DNA from: JBOHUC01 sp050733935
GTDB taxonomy: Bacteria > Eisenbacteria > RBG-16-71-46 > DASYSL01
NCBI GenBank assembly: GCA_050733935.1
Contig: JBOHUC010000160.1
Span: forward strand, 1 to 64,000
DNA: 64,000 nt
Direction: 5' to 3'
Under the pieces are notes generated by a model. The model did not search any database, was not told where the DNA came from, and saw only the letters and a program-made list of their open reading frames with translations. Positions 25,317-34,208 of the stretch are shown one piece after another; position 1 is the first letter of the stretch, and the number at the start of each line of letters is the position of its first letter. The position numbers were made by a program, and so were the translations under genes.

Positions 25317-26131
25317 CGGCGGGGCCCGTCAAGCCGGGAGCCCCCGCGAAGGTCGCGCTCGTGACCGGAGCGAGCGGCGGCCTGGGCTCGGCCGTCGCGC
25401 GCGCGCTCGCCGATTCCGGATACGAGCTCGTCCTCGGCTGCCATCGACACGTTACGATCGCCGAGGCGCTCGCCTCCGAGCTCGAGAGCCGCGGCGTGCG
25501 AGCGAGCGTGGCCGCATTCGACGTGTCGGACACCGCGCGCACCGAACGCGCGGTCGAGGAGGCCGCTGCCCGGCACGGCGGGCTCACGGCCGTGGTGAAC
25601 GCGGCGGCGCGAAGCACAGACGGGCTTCTCGCCGATCTCTCGCCCGAAGCCGTGGCCGAGATGCTTGCGGTCAACGTCGGCGGAACGATGAACGTCGTGC
25701 GCGCGGCGCTGCCTCATCTCCTCGCGTGTCGCGGCGGCCGCGTGCTCAATTTCAGCTCGATCGTCGCGCACCGCCCGACGTCCGGGATGTCGGGCTACGC
25801 GGCCACGAAAGGAGCCGTCGAATCGCTCACGCGCGCGCTCGCGGCCGAGCTCGGACCGCGTGGCATCACCGTGAACGCGCTCGCGCCGGGGCTCATCGAT
25901 GCAGGCCTCGGCCGCCGGCTCGTCGAGGGCGGCGGCCCGTGGATCCGGACCACGGTTCCGCTTCGCCGCCCCGGAACCGCCGACGAAGTCGGCGCCGCGG
26001 CCGCGTTCCTGCTCTCCGAGGCCGCAAGCTATCTCAATGGAGTCGTCCTGCCCGTGGACGGCGGCCTCAACGCGGGCGCGCCCGCCCGCCCTGCGTCTCT
26101 CACCCGAACGGAGGTCACCACATCCCCATGA
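25313..26131 (+). CDS. 3-oxoacyl-ACP reductase (FabG-like SDR)
   Basis: A 272-residue short-chain dehydrogenase starting at a GTG that overlaps the ketosynthase stop. It has the cofactor motif TGASGGLGSAVARAL, an NAA motif (VVNAAARS), the catalytic Ser (FSSI) and YxxxK (GYAATKGAVE). It ends in LNGVVLPVDGGLNAG. FabG-type NADPH-dependent ketoreduction is the expected role. It overlaps the ACP gene by ATGA. Confidence 0.86.
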   Translation: MTAGPVKPGAPAKVALVTGASGGLGSAVARALADSGYELVLGCHRHVTIAEALASELESRGVRASVAAFDVSDTARTERAVEEAAARHGGLTAVVNAAARSTDGLLADLSPEAVAEMLAVNVGGTMNVVRAALPHLLACRGGRVLNFSSIVAHRPTSGMSGYAATKGAVESLTRALAAELGPRGITVNALAPGLIDAGLGRRLVEGGGPWIRTTVPLRRPGTADEVGAAAAFLLSEAASYLNGVVLPVDGGLNAGAPARPASLTRTEVTTSP

Positions 26132-26433
26132 CGCCCGCTTCGACTGCCAGCTCGATCGAATCGACCGTTCGCCTCGCACTCGCGGAGACGCTGCTCGTCA
26201 AACCCGAGACCCTCGAGCCCTCCACGCGGATCGTTCTCGATCTCGGGGCCGAAAGCATCGACCTCCTCGATCTCCGCTTCCGGCTCGAGAAAGCGCTCGG
26301 CATCAAGATTTCGAAGGACGAGCTGCTTGGCTCGCTCGGGGCTGGTCTCACACTGCTCGAGTTCCAGGAGCGCTTCACGGTCGACGCTCTGTGCCGGTTC
26401 CTCGCCTCGCGCATCGAATCGGCGCGTGCCTGA
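26128..26433 (+). CDS. Acyl carrier protein
   Basis: A 101-residue four-helix carrier protein. Ser43 in DLGAESIDLLDLRF is the phosphopantetheine attachment site; the usual DSL is changed to ESI. It is longer than housekeeping AcpP (about 78 residues), and the region after helix II (SKDELLGSLGAGLTLLEFQERF) is an extension. A dedicated carrier for this operon's ketosynthase and reductases is inferred from gene order. Confidence 0.85.
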   Translation: MTPASTASSIESTVRLALAETLLVKPETLEPSTRIVLDLGAESIDLLDLRFRLEKALGIKISKDELLGSLGAGLTLLEFQERFTVDALCRFLASRIESARA

Positions 26434-27172
26434 TTCCGCGAAGCGGATCTCGGTCCTCCTCGGAGGAACCGGTGAGGTCGGTTCACAGGTCGCCGAGAGG
26501 CTCGCGGAACCGGGCGCGGTGCTCGTCCTGTCGTATCTCTCGCGCAGCGACCGCGCCCTTGTCGTCGCCGAACGGCTCCGCGCAAAAGGCGCCGAGGTCG
26601 TGCTGGTCGAGGGCAACATCGCGGCCCCCGATACGCTCGAGTTCCTGGTGGCGTCGGTCGAACAAGCGGGCGGGCTCTGCCATCGCCTCGTCCACAGCGT
26701 CGCGCTCACGAGCTTCAAGCCCCTCAGGGACGTGCGACCGAATCAGTGGGATCTCACGTTGGGAGTTTCGGCGAGGAGCCTGCTCGACGTCGTCCGCGCG
26801 TTGCGCGAGCCGCTCGTTAGGGCGCGCGGGAGCGTCGTTGCGATCTCGAGCCAGGGGAGCCGGCGCTTCCTCCCCGGCTACGGAGCGCTCGGGCCCGCGA
26901 AGGCAGCCCTCGAGGCGACGGTGCGTCAGCTCGCGGTCGAGCTCTCGCCCGAAGACGTCCGCGTGAACGGCGTGTGCGCGGGACTCCTCGAAGGGGAAAC
27001 GCTCAGACACTTTCCCGCCGAAGTGTGCGCGGAAGTCGTCCGGCGGACGCCGCTCGGCCGCCTCGGTCGCACGGACGAAGTCGCCGAGGTGGTGTGTTTT
27101 CTGCTCGGGCCCGCATCGTCCTGGATCCTCGGCCAGATCGTCGAGGTGGACGGCGGGTTTTCGCTCGTCTGA
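26426..27172 (+). CDS. Enoyl-ACP reductase, FabL-like SDR
   Basis: A 248-residue SDR starting at a GTG that overlaps the ACP gene by 8 bp. The cofactor loop is GGTGEVGSQVAERL. The YxxxxxxK motif GYGALGPAKAALEATVRQLAVEL, with its long spacing, is that of enoyl reductases rather than FabG. The later LEGETLRHFP and RTPLGRL segments match FabL (enoyl-ACP reductase III). It would complete the elongation cycle by reducing the enoyl-ACP. A hydroxyacyl-specific SDR is the alternative. Confidence 0.8.
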   Translation: MPDSAKRISVLLGGTGEVGSQVAERLAEPGAVLVLSYLSRSDRALVVAERLRAKGAEVVLVEGNIAAPDTLEFLVASVEQAGGLCHRLVHSVALTSFKPLRDVRPNQWDLTLGVSARSLLDVVRALREPLVRARGSVVAISSQGSRRFLPGYGALGPAKAALEATVRQLAVELSPEDVRVNGVCAGLLEGETLRHFPAEVCAEVVRRTPLGRLGRTDEVAEVVCFLLGPASSWILGQIVEVDGGFSLV

Positions 27173-27213
27173 TCGTGGATCGCTCCCCGGCTTCGCCGGG
27201 ACACGGAGGCCCC

Positions 27214-28818
27214 ATGCGAAGAGGCGTCGCTCTTCTCACGTGCGTGGCGTTGATTCTCACGCTCCCGGGCTGCTCGAGCACGAAACAGGTCCCGCTCGAG
27301 ACCGAAGCCTCTCGACCGAACACCGGAATGATGAAGGCTTCCGGACAGCGGGTCCACGGCTACACAACGACCGACGGTGTGTTTCACGCGTTCGAAGGCT
27401 ACGCCACGCTCATCGGAGCCGACTCGATCGGCTTCACCGGCAAACAGAAGGATCCGAAAGCGCACTCGGGAACGTTCAGTGGCCGCGCGACGAAGGGCGT
27501 GCCTGCGATTCCCGACACGCTGGCGCGGGCCGATGTTCAGACTCTGTTCGTGGAGAAAAACGACGCGCTCAAGACGACGTTCCTCGTGATTGGCATCACG
27601 GTCGCGATCGCGGCCATCCTCACGGGCATCGCCATGGCGACCAAGGAGTCGTGCCCGTTCCTCTATTCGTTCGACGGCGAGCAGTTCGTGTTCGACGGCG
27701 AGCCGTACGGTGGCGCCACCATGCGCGGCCTCGAGCGTCAGGACAGCTCGGAGCTCGAGCACCTGGTCGCCGTCGACGGGAAGTACCGCATCCTTCTCAC
27801 GAACGAAGTCGACGAGACGCAGCACACGAACGCGATCGAGCTCCTGGTCGTCGACCATGCGCCCGGCCTCCATGTGGTGCTCGACGCGGACGGAAGACCT
27901 CACGGCTTTCGCACGCTCACACCGCTCGCTGCCGCGTCGAGCTCGACGGGCCGCGACCTCCTGGGCTGGCTTTCCCAGGACGACCTGGTCCACTGGTATC
28001 CGTCGCTCGACCGGCTCGCGGCGAACCGCCCGCTCGAGGACACACGCGAGCACATCACGCTCGAGTTCGCCCGCACCACCGCGGGCGACTCCGCGTATCT
28101 CGTGACGCGCGTCGCGACCGGCCAGTGGGGCTCGCACCTGATTCGTACGATGCTCGGCATGCGCGGAAAGCGGGTCGGGGAGTTCTACGAGGCCGTGAAC
28201 GGGAACCTGTACGTGCGCGCACGTCTCCTCGCCTGGAACGATCGCGAGGAGCTGTTCCACCTGTTTCCCGAGGTCGAGACGAAGGGGGAGTGGACGCGGC
28301 AGCAGGCCTTCATCCCGGGCGGCGGGCCGTTCGTGTTCGAGTCGCGTGCGGTGCCGCTCGACCTTTCCGGCGTGGACGGCGATCGAGTCCGCGTGCGCAT
28401 CCATCCGCCGATCGGGTTCTGGAACCTCGACTCGTTCTTTCTCGCGGGCCACGAAGTCGAGCTCAGCGCGACGGTCCTCCGGCCGGCCGAAGCGCGCGAT
28501 CAGGACGGACGCGATGTGCTCCCGCTCGTCCTCGCCTCCGACGACGCGTTTCTCGACTTTCCGACGAACGAGGATCGGGCCGAGCTCACGTTCGCCGCGC
28601 CGCCGCTTGCGCCCGGCACCGAGCGGACGATCTTCGCGCGCACCCGCGGCTGGTACGAGATCCACCTCCATGATCTCGGCGAGCCCGATACCGCCGGGCT
28701 CACGGCCCTCGAATCGGAGCCCGGCTACATCGTGCGCCGCGGGCTCGAGGAGTTCGCGACGTTTCGGCAGACGGGGATTCTTCTTGGAACGCGTCCGGTC
28801 GCCGAGGGAGCCCGGTAG
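27214..28818 (+). CDS. Large lipoprotein of unknown function
   Basis: A 534-residue protein with a lipobox (LTLPGC, Cys20) and a second hydrophobic segment at about residues 115-138 (FLVIGITVAIAAILTGIAMA). The rest alternates beta-rich segments (YSFDGEQFVFDGEPYGG, YRILLTNEVDE, GFWNLDSFFLAG). I do not recognise the family. It starts 41 bp after the enoyl reductase gene behind a short hairpin (27187-27201), so it may or may not belong to that operon. Confidence 0.75.
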   Translation: MRRGVALLTCVALILTLPGCSSTKQVPLETEASRPNTGMMKASGQRVHGYTTTDGVFHAFEGYATLIGADSIGFTGKQKDPKAHSGTFSGRATKGVPAIPDTLARADVQTLFVEKNDALKTTFLVIGITVAIAAILTGIAMATKESCPFLYSFDGEQFVFDGEPYGGATMRGLERQDSSELEHLVAVDGKYRILLTNEVDETQHTNAIELLVVDHAPGLHVVLDADGRPHGFRTLTPLAAASSSTGRDLLGWLSQDDLVHWYPSLDRLAANRPLEDTREHITLEFARTTAGDSAYLVTRVATGQWGSHLIRTMLGMRGKRVGEFYEAVNGNLYVRARLLAWNDREELFHLFPEVETKGEWTRQQAFIPGGGPFVFESRAVPLDLSGVDGDRVRVRIHPPIGFWNLDSFFLAGHEVELSATVLRPAEARDQDGRDVLPLVLASDDAFLDFPTNEDRAELTFAAPPLAPGTERTIFARTRGWYEIHLHDLGEPDTAGLTALESEPGYIVRRGLEEFATFRQTGILLGTRPVAEGAR

Positions 28819-28845
28819 GGGGCCCGGCCCGGGGCGGCCCGGGAC

Positions 28846-28874
28846 TTGCGCAGAGGTGGAAACGGGCGGATAGT
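28846..28874 (+). promoter_or_regulatory. Candidate promoter of the OmpA-like gene
   Basis: TTGCGC (28846-28851) and GATAGT (28869-28874) are separated by 17 bp. The leader to the start at 29076 is about 195 nt. Confidence 0.48.
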
Positions 28875-29075
28875 CCGGGCAGGCGAAACTCGCTCGCGCC
28901 CCGGGTGGGTCCCTCCGAACTCGCTTCGGCCTGAGGCCTCGCAGAGAACTTGCGCCCCACGCGTTCTCGGGCTGCCTTCACGAATCCCCGATTCGAATCC
29001 TCGATTCGTCTCCCTGATTCGCACCTTCCGGCAGGACGAGCCGCGTGCCATCCACCTCCACGATGGAGACCTCGA

Positions 29076-30251
29076 ATGGCCGCCACCCTTCTCGATTCCC
29101 TGTCCGGGCTGATCACGCCCAACGTTCTCCAGAGTGCAGCACCCTCGTTCGGTGAGTCGACAGACGGATTGGCGCGCGGCGTCGAAGCCGCGTTTCCCTC
29201 GCTCCTCGCCGGTCTCATCGGCAAGAGCGGAAACCCGAACGCGATGGACCAGCTGTTCGGTCTCGTGACGAGCCCGATGAACGACGGCAGCGCGCTCGCC
29301 GACGTCGGTGGCCTCCTGTCCAAGGTCGCCGGCGGGGCTGCGACGTCCGCGACCGATCTCGGGAATCGCTTCGTGCACACGCTGTTCGGCGGGCAGCTCG
29401 GCGGCATCACCGACGGCGTTGCTCGCTTCGCCGGCATCAAGCCCTCATCGGCCTCCACGATTCTCGCGTTCGCCGGTCCGCTCGTGCTCGGCGTGCTCGG
29501 CAGGACGGTCCGCAGCCAGGGTCTCAATGCGTCCGGGCTCGCGGCTTTTCTCTCGAGCCAGCGTTCGAGCGTTCAGAACGCGGTGCCGGCCGGGCTTCGC
29601 GGCCTGTTCGGCCTCGGAGCCGTTCCGGCGATTGAGCGGGAGCGGCGCGGCCTGCCGCGGTGGGTCCTTCCAGCCGCGATCCTCCTTCTCGGGCTTCTCG
29701 GCTGGCTCCTGCTTCGGCCCAAAGCCCCGGCCATCCGGGAGGCGGCGGTGTCCACGACCGAGACGGTCACGGATGCCGCGCGGAGCGCCGGCGCGGCGCT
29801 CACGAACCTCACTCTGCCCGCGGGGCGCGTTCTCACCGTCGCCCCGAACGGCATCGAGGGGAAACTCATGGCGTTCGTCCAGGATCCGACGAAGCCGGTC
29901 GACCAGACGACGTGGTTCGACTTCGATCGTCTCCTGTTCGAGACCGGTTCGGCCACGCTCAAGCCCGAATCGCAGGCGCAGCTCGACAACGTCGCCGCGA
30001 TCTTCGCCGCGTTTCCGAACATGAAGGCGAAGGTCGGCGGATACACCGATAACGTCGGCGATCCGGCGGCGAACCTCAAGCTGTCGCAGGACCGTGCCAC
30101 CAACGTGCGCGCGGAGCTGATCCGGCTCGGCGTGGCAGCGGACCGGCTCGAGGCCGAGGGCTACGGCCAGCAGCACCCCGTGGCCGACAACTCGACCGAG
30201 GAAGGGCGTGCGCAAAACCGCCGCATCTCTCTCCGCGTGACCGCGAAGTGA
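29076..30251 (+). CDS. DUF937 - transmembrane - OmpA domain protein
   Basis: A 391-residue fusion. Residues 1 to about 190 are a DUF937-like domain (Gly/Ala/Leu-rich, FPSLLAGLIGKSG, LLSKVAGG). One transmembrane segment follows (about 198-216, WVLPAAILLLGLLGWLLL). The C-terminus (about 280-391) is an OmpA peptidoglycan-binding domain (FDFDRLLFETGSATLKPES, GYTDNVGDPAANLKLSQDRA, NRRISLRV). There is no signal peptide, so the OmpA domain would be periplasmic and the DUF937 part cytosolic. It could anchor the inner membrane to the cell wall. Confidence 0.87.
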   Translation: MAATLLDSLSGLITPNVLQSAAPSFGESTDGLARGVEAAFPSLLAGLIGKSGNPNAMDQLFGLVTSPMNDGSALADVGGLLSKVAGGAATSATDLGNRFVHTLFGGQLGGITDGVARFAGIKPSSASTILAFAGPLVLGVLGRTVRSQGLNASGLAAFLSSQRSSVQNAVPAGLRGLFGLGAVPAIERERRGLPRWVLPAAILLLGLLGWLLLRPKAPAIREAAVSTTETVTDAARSAGAALTNLTLPAGRVLTVAPNGIEGKLMAFVQDPTKPVDQTTWFDFDRLLFETGSATLKPESQAQLDNVAAIFAAFPNMKAKVGGYTDNVGDPAANLKLSQDRATNVRAELIRLGVAADRLEAEGYGQQHPVADNSTEEGRAQNRRISLRVTAK

Positions 30252-30282
30252 GCTAGGACCTTCATCGCTTCGCGTCGTTTCC

Positions 30283-30318
30283 GGCGGCCTCCGTCCATGA
30301 AGTCGGGCGGGGGCCGCC
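30283..30318. terminator. Hairpin between convergent genes
   Basis: GGCGGCC (30283-30289) pairs with GGCCGCC (30312-30318), loop 22 nt, in the 73-bp gap between two convergent stop codons. It could act on both strands. Confidence 0.3.
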
Positions 30319-30324
30319 ACCGCA

Positions 30325-30708
30325 TCAACGCACGTGGACTTCTGCGAGCATCGTCGGATGGAGCGTGCACGAATACGGCTCGGCCCCGGCACCCGCGAAG
30401 ACGTTCCGCCAGGTCGAGTCCGGCGCGAGCGTGCCCGAGTTCCACCGGCCGCTCTGCGAGGTCGCGGTATGGGGGACGATGTCGCGGTTCCGCCACTCGA
30501 CGGTGTCGCCGGCCGCAATCTCGAGCCGCGCCGGGTTGAACTGGAAGCGCTCGATCACGACGCGGTGGAGTCGCGCGCGGGGCGTGCGATCGGAACATCC
30601 CGCGGCGAGCATCGAAACGGCCGCCGCGAGCGTGAGGAACGCGGCCACGAGAAGGAGCCGGCCGACGCGTGGAGACACGCGCCGGCCGGCCGAGGGTCCT
30701 CGGAGCAC
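30325..30708 (-). CDS. Cupredoxin-like lipoprotein
   Basis: A 127-residue protein with a lipobox (LAAGC, Cys38). Its single cupredoxin domain has type I copper ligands His80 (IVPHTAT), Cys114, His117 and Met120 (YSCTLHPTM). It resembles amicyanin/pseudoazurin-type small blue copper proteins. It would sit on the periplasmic side of a membrane as an electron carrier or copper binder. The gene begins 3 bp after the stop of the DUF4142 gene, so they share a transcript. Confidence 0.83.
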   Translation of the reverse strand: MLRGPSAGRRVSPRVGRLLLVAAFLTLAAAVSMLAAGCSDRTPRARLHRVVIERFQFNPARLEIAAGDTVEWRNRDIVPHTATSQSGRWNSGTLAPDSTWRNVFAGAGAEPYSCTLHPTMLAEVHVR

Positions 30709-30711
30709 GGG

Positions 30712-31302
30712 CTACTTTGCGAGGTCCGCCTGGATCTGCTTCGCGTGCTCGAGGTGCGCCACGAACGCAGGTCGCACGCCTTCGAGCAACGCCTTGAGCT
30801 CGGCGTTCGTTGCTCCCGGGACGAGCGTCTGGTCGAGCGCGTCGATCACTGTCTGGTGATAGGTCACCTCGTTGTCGATGTACGCCTTGTCGAAATCGGC
30901 GCCCGTCTTGGCACTCATCTCCTTCCGGGTCGCATCCGCCCCCGAGACCAGACCGCGGCTCGTGTCGTTCTCTTCGGGAGTCACGCCGAGCTTGGTCACG
31001 AGATCGGTCGCCTGCTTGTTGACGGCGGTGTGGTCGGTGATCATCTGATTGGCAAATGCCTTGACCGCGCTGTTCGAAGCCTTGGTCTTCGCGAGCTCCG
31101 CGTTCTGGATGTCGATCGTGTTCGCGGCCACCACGATCGCCGCGATGTTCGCGTCGGTCAGAGCGGGGGCCGGAGCCGGAGTCTCGGTAACCGGAGGCGG
31201 TGCCTCTTCGGTCTTCTTTGCACACGAGGGGAGGAGGACCGAGGCGAGGAGCAGGGAAAGAAGGGCGGCGGATGAGGTGGAACGCCGAACGACGCGCAGC
31301 AT
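30712..31302 (-). CDS. DUF4142 lipoprotein
   Basis: A 196-residue lipoprotein (lipobox LLPSC, Cys27) with a Pro-rich linker and an alpha-helical DUF4142 domain of the ferritin-like type. Typical segments are FANQMITDHTAVNKQATDLV and a repeat of the two-helix unit with AYIDNEVTYHQTVID. The ATG at 31302 is chosen because a perfect GGAGGT lies 5 bp before it; an upstream in-frame start lacks one. The role of the family is unknown. Confidence 0.85.
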   Translation of the reverse strand: MLRVVRRSTSSAALLSLLLASVLLPSCAKKTEEAPPPVTETPAPAPALTDANIAAIVVAANTIDIQNAELAKTKASNSAVKAFANQMITDHTAVNKQATDLVTKLGVTPEENDTSRGLVSGADATRKEMSAKTGADFDKAYIDNEVTYHQTVIDALDQTLVPGATNAELKALLEGVRPAFVAHLEHAKQIQADLAK

Positions 31303-31639
31303 GAAGTACCTCCTTGTGCGGGAACCGGAGCGAGGGGGTCGCACGCCCGTGAAGCGCGACGTTGGACCACGACCTGGGGAGGACGGGACCCTCGACCGGA
31401 AACAAAGCGTGGGGTAGGTCCGGCTGCCCTTAGAGTACCGTGCGTTCCCGCGGCGTCAACGCCGTTGCCTCCGTTCGGGGCTCGACGCGGTGGTCGCCAG
31501 GGTGCTCTGGATGCGCTAGGGGCGGGAACGCTCAACCCTCTGGCGCTCAGCCTTTTGCGTCGGAAGGTCAAAGTCGCCCCTGAAGGGAAGAAGTCGCGCG
31601 GCGCGCGGGAATCGCTCGCGCGCCGCCCCTCTCCCTCCT
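31303..31639. other. Divergent intergenic region
   Basis: A 337-bp gap between the DUF4142 gene (minus) and the HTH regulator (plus). Apart from the minus-strand promoter candidate at 31432-31459 I see no gene, no clear hairpin and no plus-strand promoter of the usual form. Confidence 0.6.
31432..31459 (-). promoter_or_regulatory. Candidate promoter of the DUF4142-cupredoxin operon
   Basis: On the minus strand TTGACG (31459-31454) and TACTCT (31437-31432) are separated by 16 bp. The leader to the start at 31302 is about 125 nt. Confidence 0.42.
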
Positions 31640-32281
31640 ATGGTTCGCGGCGTGCCGAAGAAGCAGACGTACTGGATCCTGCGCCGCGATCAGATCCTCT
31701 GTCTCACCTCGCCCCGCAGGCAGGACATCCTGGATCGCCTCTCGACCTCGGGCCCGGCGCCGGTGCGCGCGTTCGCGCGCGAGATCGGCCTTGCGCCTTC
31801 AGCCGCCTACCATCACGTGCGAAAGCTGGTCGAGGCCGGCCTCCTCCGCGAGGCCGGGACGCGCACAGTCGCGGGGCGGGCCGAGAGGCTCTACGCGGCC
31901 GCCGCTCCGCGCATGCGCCTTGCGCGGGCACTCGACGATCCGGCGAGCCGCAGCGATCTGGCGCGCGTCGTCGCGGCGATGTGCCGGCAGATGAGCCGCG
32001 ACTTCGCGTCCGGAATCCGCCGTCCGGAGGCGAAGAGCCGGGGCCGCGGGCGAAACCTCGGCTTCTACCGGCTCGTCGCCGCACCCTCACCGTCCACGCT
32101 CGCCCGCCTCAACCGCTATCTCGATGCCATCGCCGAGCTCCTGTGGAAGCCCGGGCGTCCGGAAGCGCCGCTCCTCGCCTTCGGGTGGACGCTCGCGCCG
32201 GCCGGCAAGCGGGCCCTCAAGCGGACCCGCAAACCCGCGCGCCGCAAGAAACCGAAGCAACGCATTCTTGTCACACGCTGA
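31640..32281 (+). CDS. Winged-helix transcriptional regulator (ArsR-like)
   Basis: A 213-residue DNA-binding protein. The helix-turn-helix is at about residues 25-75, with RQDILDRLSTSGPAPVRAFA then APSAAYHHVRKLVEAGLL, the usual ArsR/winged-helix layout. The remaining part has no recognisable ligand domain and ends in a Lys/Arg-rich tail. No Cys pair for metal sensing is obvious. It is divergent from the DUF4142-cupredoxin operon, a candidate target by position only. Confidence 0.78.
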   Translation: MVRGVPKKQTYWILRRDQILCLTSPRRQDILDRLSTSGPAPVRAFAREIGLAPSAAYHHVRKLVEAGLLREAGTRTVAGRAERLYAAAAPRMRLARALDDPASRSDLARVVAAMCRQMSRDFASGIRRPEAKSRGRGRNLGFYRLVAAPSPSTLARLNRYLDAIAELLWKPGRPEAPLLAFGWTLAPAGKRALKRTRKPARRKKPKQRILVTR

Positions 32282-32302
32282 ACATCCGGTTCTCGCTTTC
32301 GG

Positions 32303-32330
32303 TTGCCTGATTCAAATGCCTCTCGATAAT
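32303..32330 (+). promoter_or_regulatory. Candidate promoter of the M28 peptidase gene
   Basis: TTGCCT (32303-32308) and GATAAT (32325-32330) are separated by 16 bp in an AT-rich stretch, 58 bp before the start at 32388. Confidence 0.52.
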
Positions 32331-32387
32331 TGAACGACTGGAGCGCGTGGATCCCCCATGCCCCGCATTGGATCGGAGGACTCGCAC

Positions 32388-34091
32388 ATGAGAGGCACGC
32401 TTCTCCGCCACACGCCGGCGGCCCCGGCACTCGTCGCGCTCGCGGTGGTCGCCCTCACGGCCGTGACCTTCATGACCGTCGCGCTTCCGGCAGGCGCCGA
32501 CGACGCCGCGTTCCTCGAAGCCTGGCGCTCGATCGAGGCGGGGGACCTCGCGCGCCACATCGAGGTCCTCGCCTCCGATGCCTACGAGGGACGGGAACCG
32601 GGAACCGAAGGTGAGGAGAAAACGCTTCGCTACCTCGAGGACGCGTTCCGCGCGGCCGGCGCCGGGCCGGGAAGCGGCGAGTCCTACCTCCAGCGCGTTC
32701 CGCTCACCGAGCTCCGCCGGAACGGACCCGCGGCATTCTCCTATCGCGATCGTCGCGGACGGACCGCGCTCGCGTTCGAGAAGGACTTCGTCACACTGGC
32801 CGGGCGTCCCGGGCACGGGACCGGGTTCGCCGACCTGCCGCTCGTGTTCGCGGGCTACGGGATCGTCGCGCCGGAATACGGCTGGAACGATTACGGAAGC
32901 CTCGATCTCGCCGGCTGCGCGGTGCTCCTCCTGCGCGGGGAGCCGGGGTCGCCGGACGACAGCGTACTCTTCCGCGGCCGCGCGCTCACGGTGCACGGGA
33001 TGGCGCAATCCAAATACGAGGATGCGGCCCGGCGCGGAGCGCGGGCGGCCGTCGTCGTGCACACCGACTCGAGCGCGGGCTATCCCTGGTCGGTCATGAG
33101 CGGCGGGGCCCTGGGCACCGCACAGATGTTCCTCGCAGCCGGGGACCGGGACCCGAAGCTCGAGCTCGTGGTTCACATCACGGAGACGGCCGCGCGAAAG
33201 CTTTTCGAACGCACCGGCCTCGACTTCGATCGCGCGGTCGCCGAAGCGCGGCGTCCCGGGTTCCGCGCGCGCCGGACCGAACTCTCCGTGAGCGGAACGT
33301 ACGCCTCCGTCCGTCGGGAGATCGTCTCCCACAACGTGATCGCGCGCATCGAAGGGAGCGGCGCTCCGGACGAGTGCGTGATCTACACCGGCCACTGGGA
33401 TCACGTCGGGAAGAACGACGCGCTGCCCGGCGACAAGATCTTCAACGGCGCCGTCGACAACGCGACCGGCACGGCGGCCCTGCTCGAGCTCGCCCAGGCG
33501 TTCGCGTCGCTACCATCCCGGCCGCGGCGAACGGTCTTCCTGGTCGCGACGACCGCCGAGGAGAAGGGGCTCCTGGGCTCGGCCTATCTCGCGCAGAATC
33601 CGCCGGCTCCGCTCGAGCGGATCGTCGGTGTGCTCAACCTCGATGCGCTCTTCCCGTTCGGGCCGTTCAACGCGATGACCGTGACGGGGTTCGGGAGCTC
33701 GGAGCTCGAAGACGTCCTCGCGGTTGCCGCGCGCCGCATCGACCGCGTGCTGCAGGACGATTCCTCGCCCGAGGCCGGCGCCTACTACCGCTCCGACCAC
33801 TATCCGTTCGCGAAGCGCGGCGTGCCCGCGCTGTTCGCCGTCGGCGGGCCTCGCAACGAGGAGCTCACGCCGGAGAGTCCGCTCTACGAGCGCTTCGCAG
33901 ACTACATGGCGAACGGCTACCACAAGCCCGGCGACGAGTACGACGCCGCGACCTGGGACCTGGCCGGCGTCGAAGGGGACGTGCGCGCGTATTTCGAGAC
34001 CGGCTTTCGCCTCGCGGACGACGACCGCTTTCCGAACTGGCGCTACGGGAACGAATTTCGCGCGCTCCGCGACCGCATGATGCGCCGCTGA
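32388..34091 (+). CDS. Exported M28-family aminopeptidase-like protein with PA domain
   Basis: A 567-residue protein with a signal peptide (to about residue 38). A PA-type insertion (about 120-250) precedes the M28 catalytic domain. The two-zinc site reads GHWDHVG (His), GAVDNATGTA (bridging Asp), AEEKGLLGS (general base Glu and ligand), NLDALFPFG (Asp) and SDHYPFAKRGVPA (His). Such enzymes remove N-terminal amino acids from peptides outside the cytoplasm. The ATG at 32388 is 7 bp behind GGAGGA; an in-frame ATG 30 bp upstream lacks a site. Confidence 0.88.
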   Translation: MRGTLLRHTPAAPALVALAVVALTAVTFMTVALPAGADDAAFLEAWRSIEAGDLARHIEVLASDAYEGREPGTEGEEKTLRYLEDAFRAAGAGPGSGESYLQRVPLTELRRNGPAAFSYRDRRGRTALAFEKDFVTLAGRPGHGTGFADLPLVFAGYGIVAPEYGWNDYGSLDLAGCAVLLLRGEPGSPDDSVLFRGRALTVHGMAQSKYEDAARRGARAAVVVHTDSSAGYPWSVMSGGALGTAQMFLAAGDRDPKLELVVHITETAARKLFERTGLDFDRAVAEARRPGFRARRTELSVSGTYASVRREIVSHNVIARIEGSGAPDECVIYTGHWDHVGKNDALPGDKIFNGAVDNATGTAALLELAQAFASLPSRPRRTVFLVATTAEEKGLLGSAYLAQNPPAPLERIVGVLNLDALFPFGPFNAMTVTGFGSSELEDVLAVAARRIDRVLQDDSSPEAGAYYRSDHYPFAKRGVPALFAVGGPRNEELTPESPLYERFADYMANGYHKPGDEYDAATWDLAGVEGDVRAYFETGFRLADDDRFPNWRYGNEFRALRDRMMRR

Positions 34092-34208
34092 CCCCGGGGA
34101 CCACGGGACGGGAGGGACAGGGCGCGCGGCCATCCGGGCTCGTGCTAAGGTAGCCGGCGTTCCCGGATCCTCGCCCGCATCCCGGCGGGCACGACCAAGG
34201 AGGTCCCG

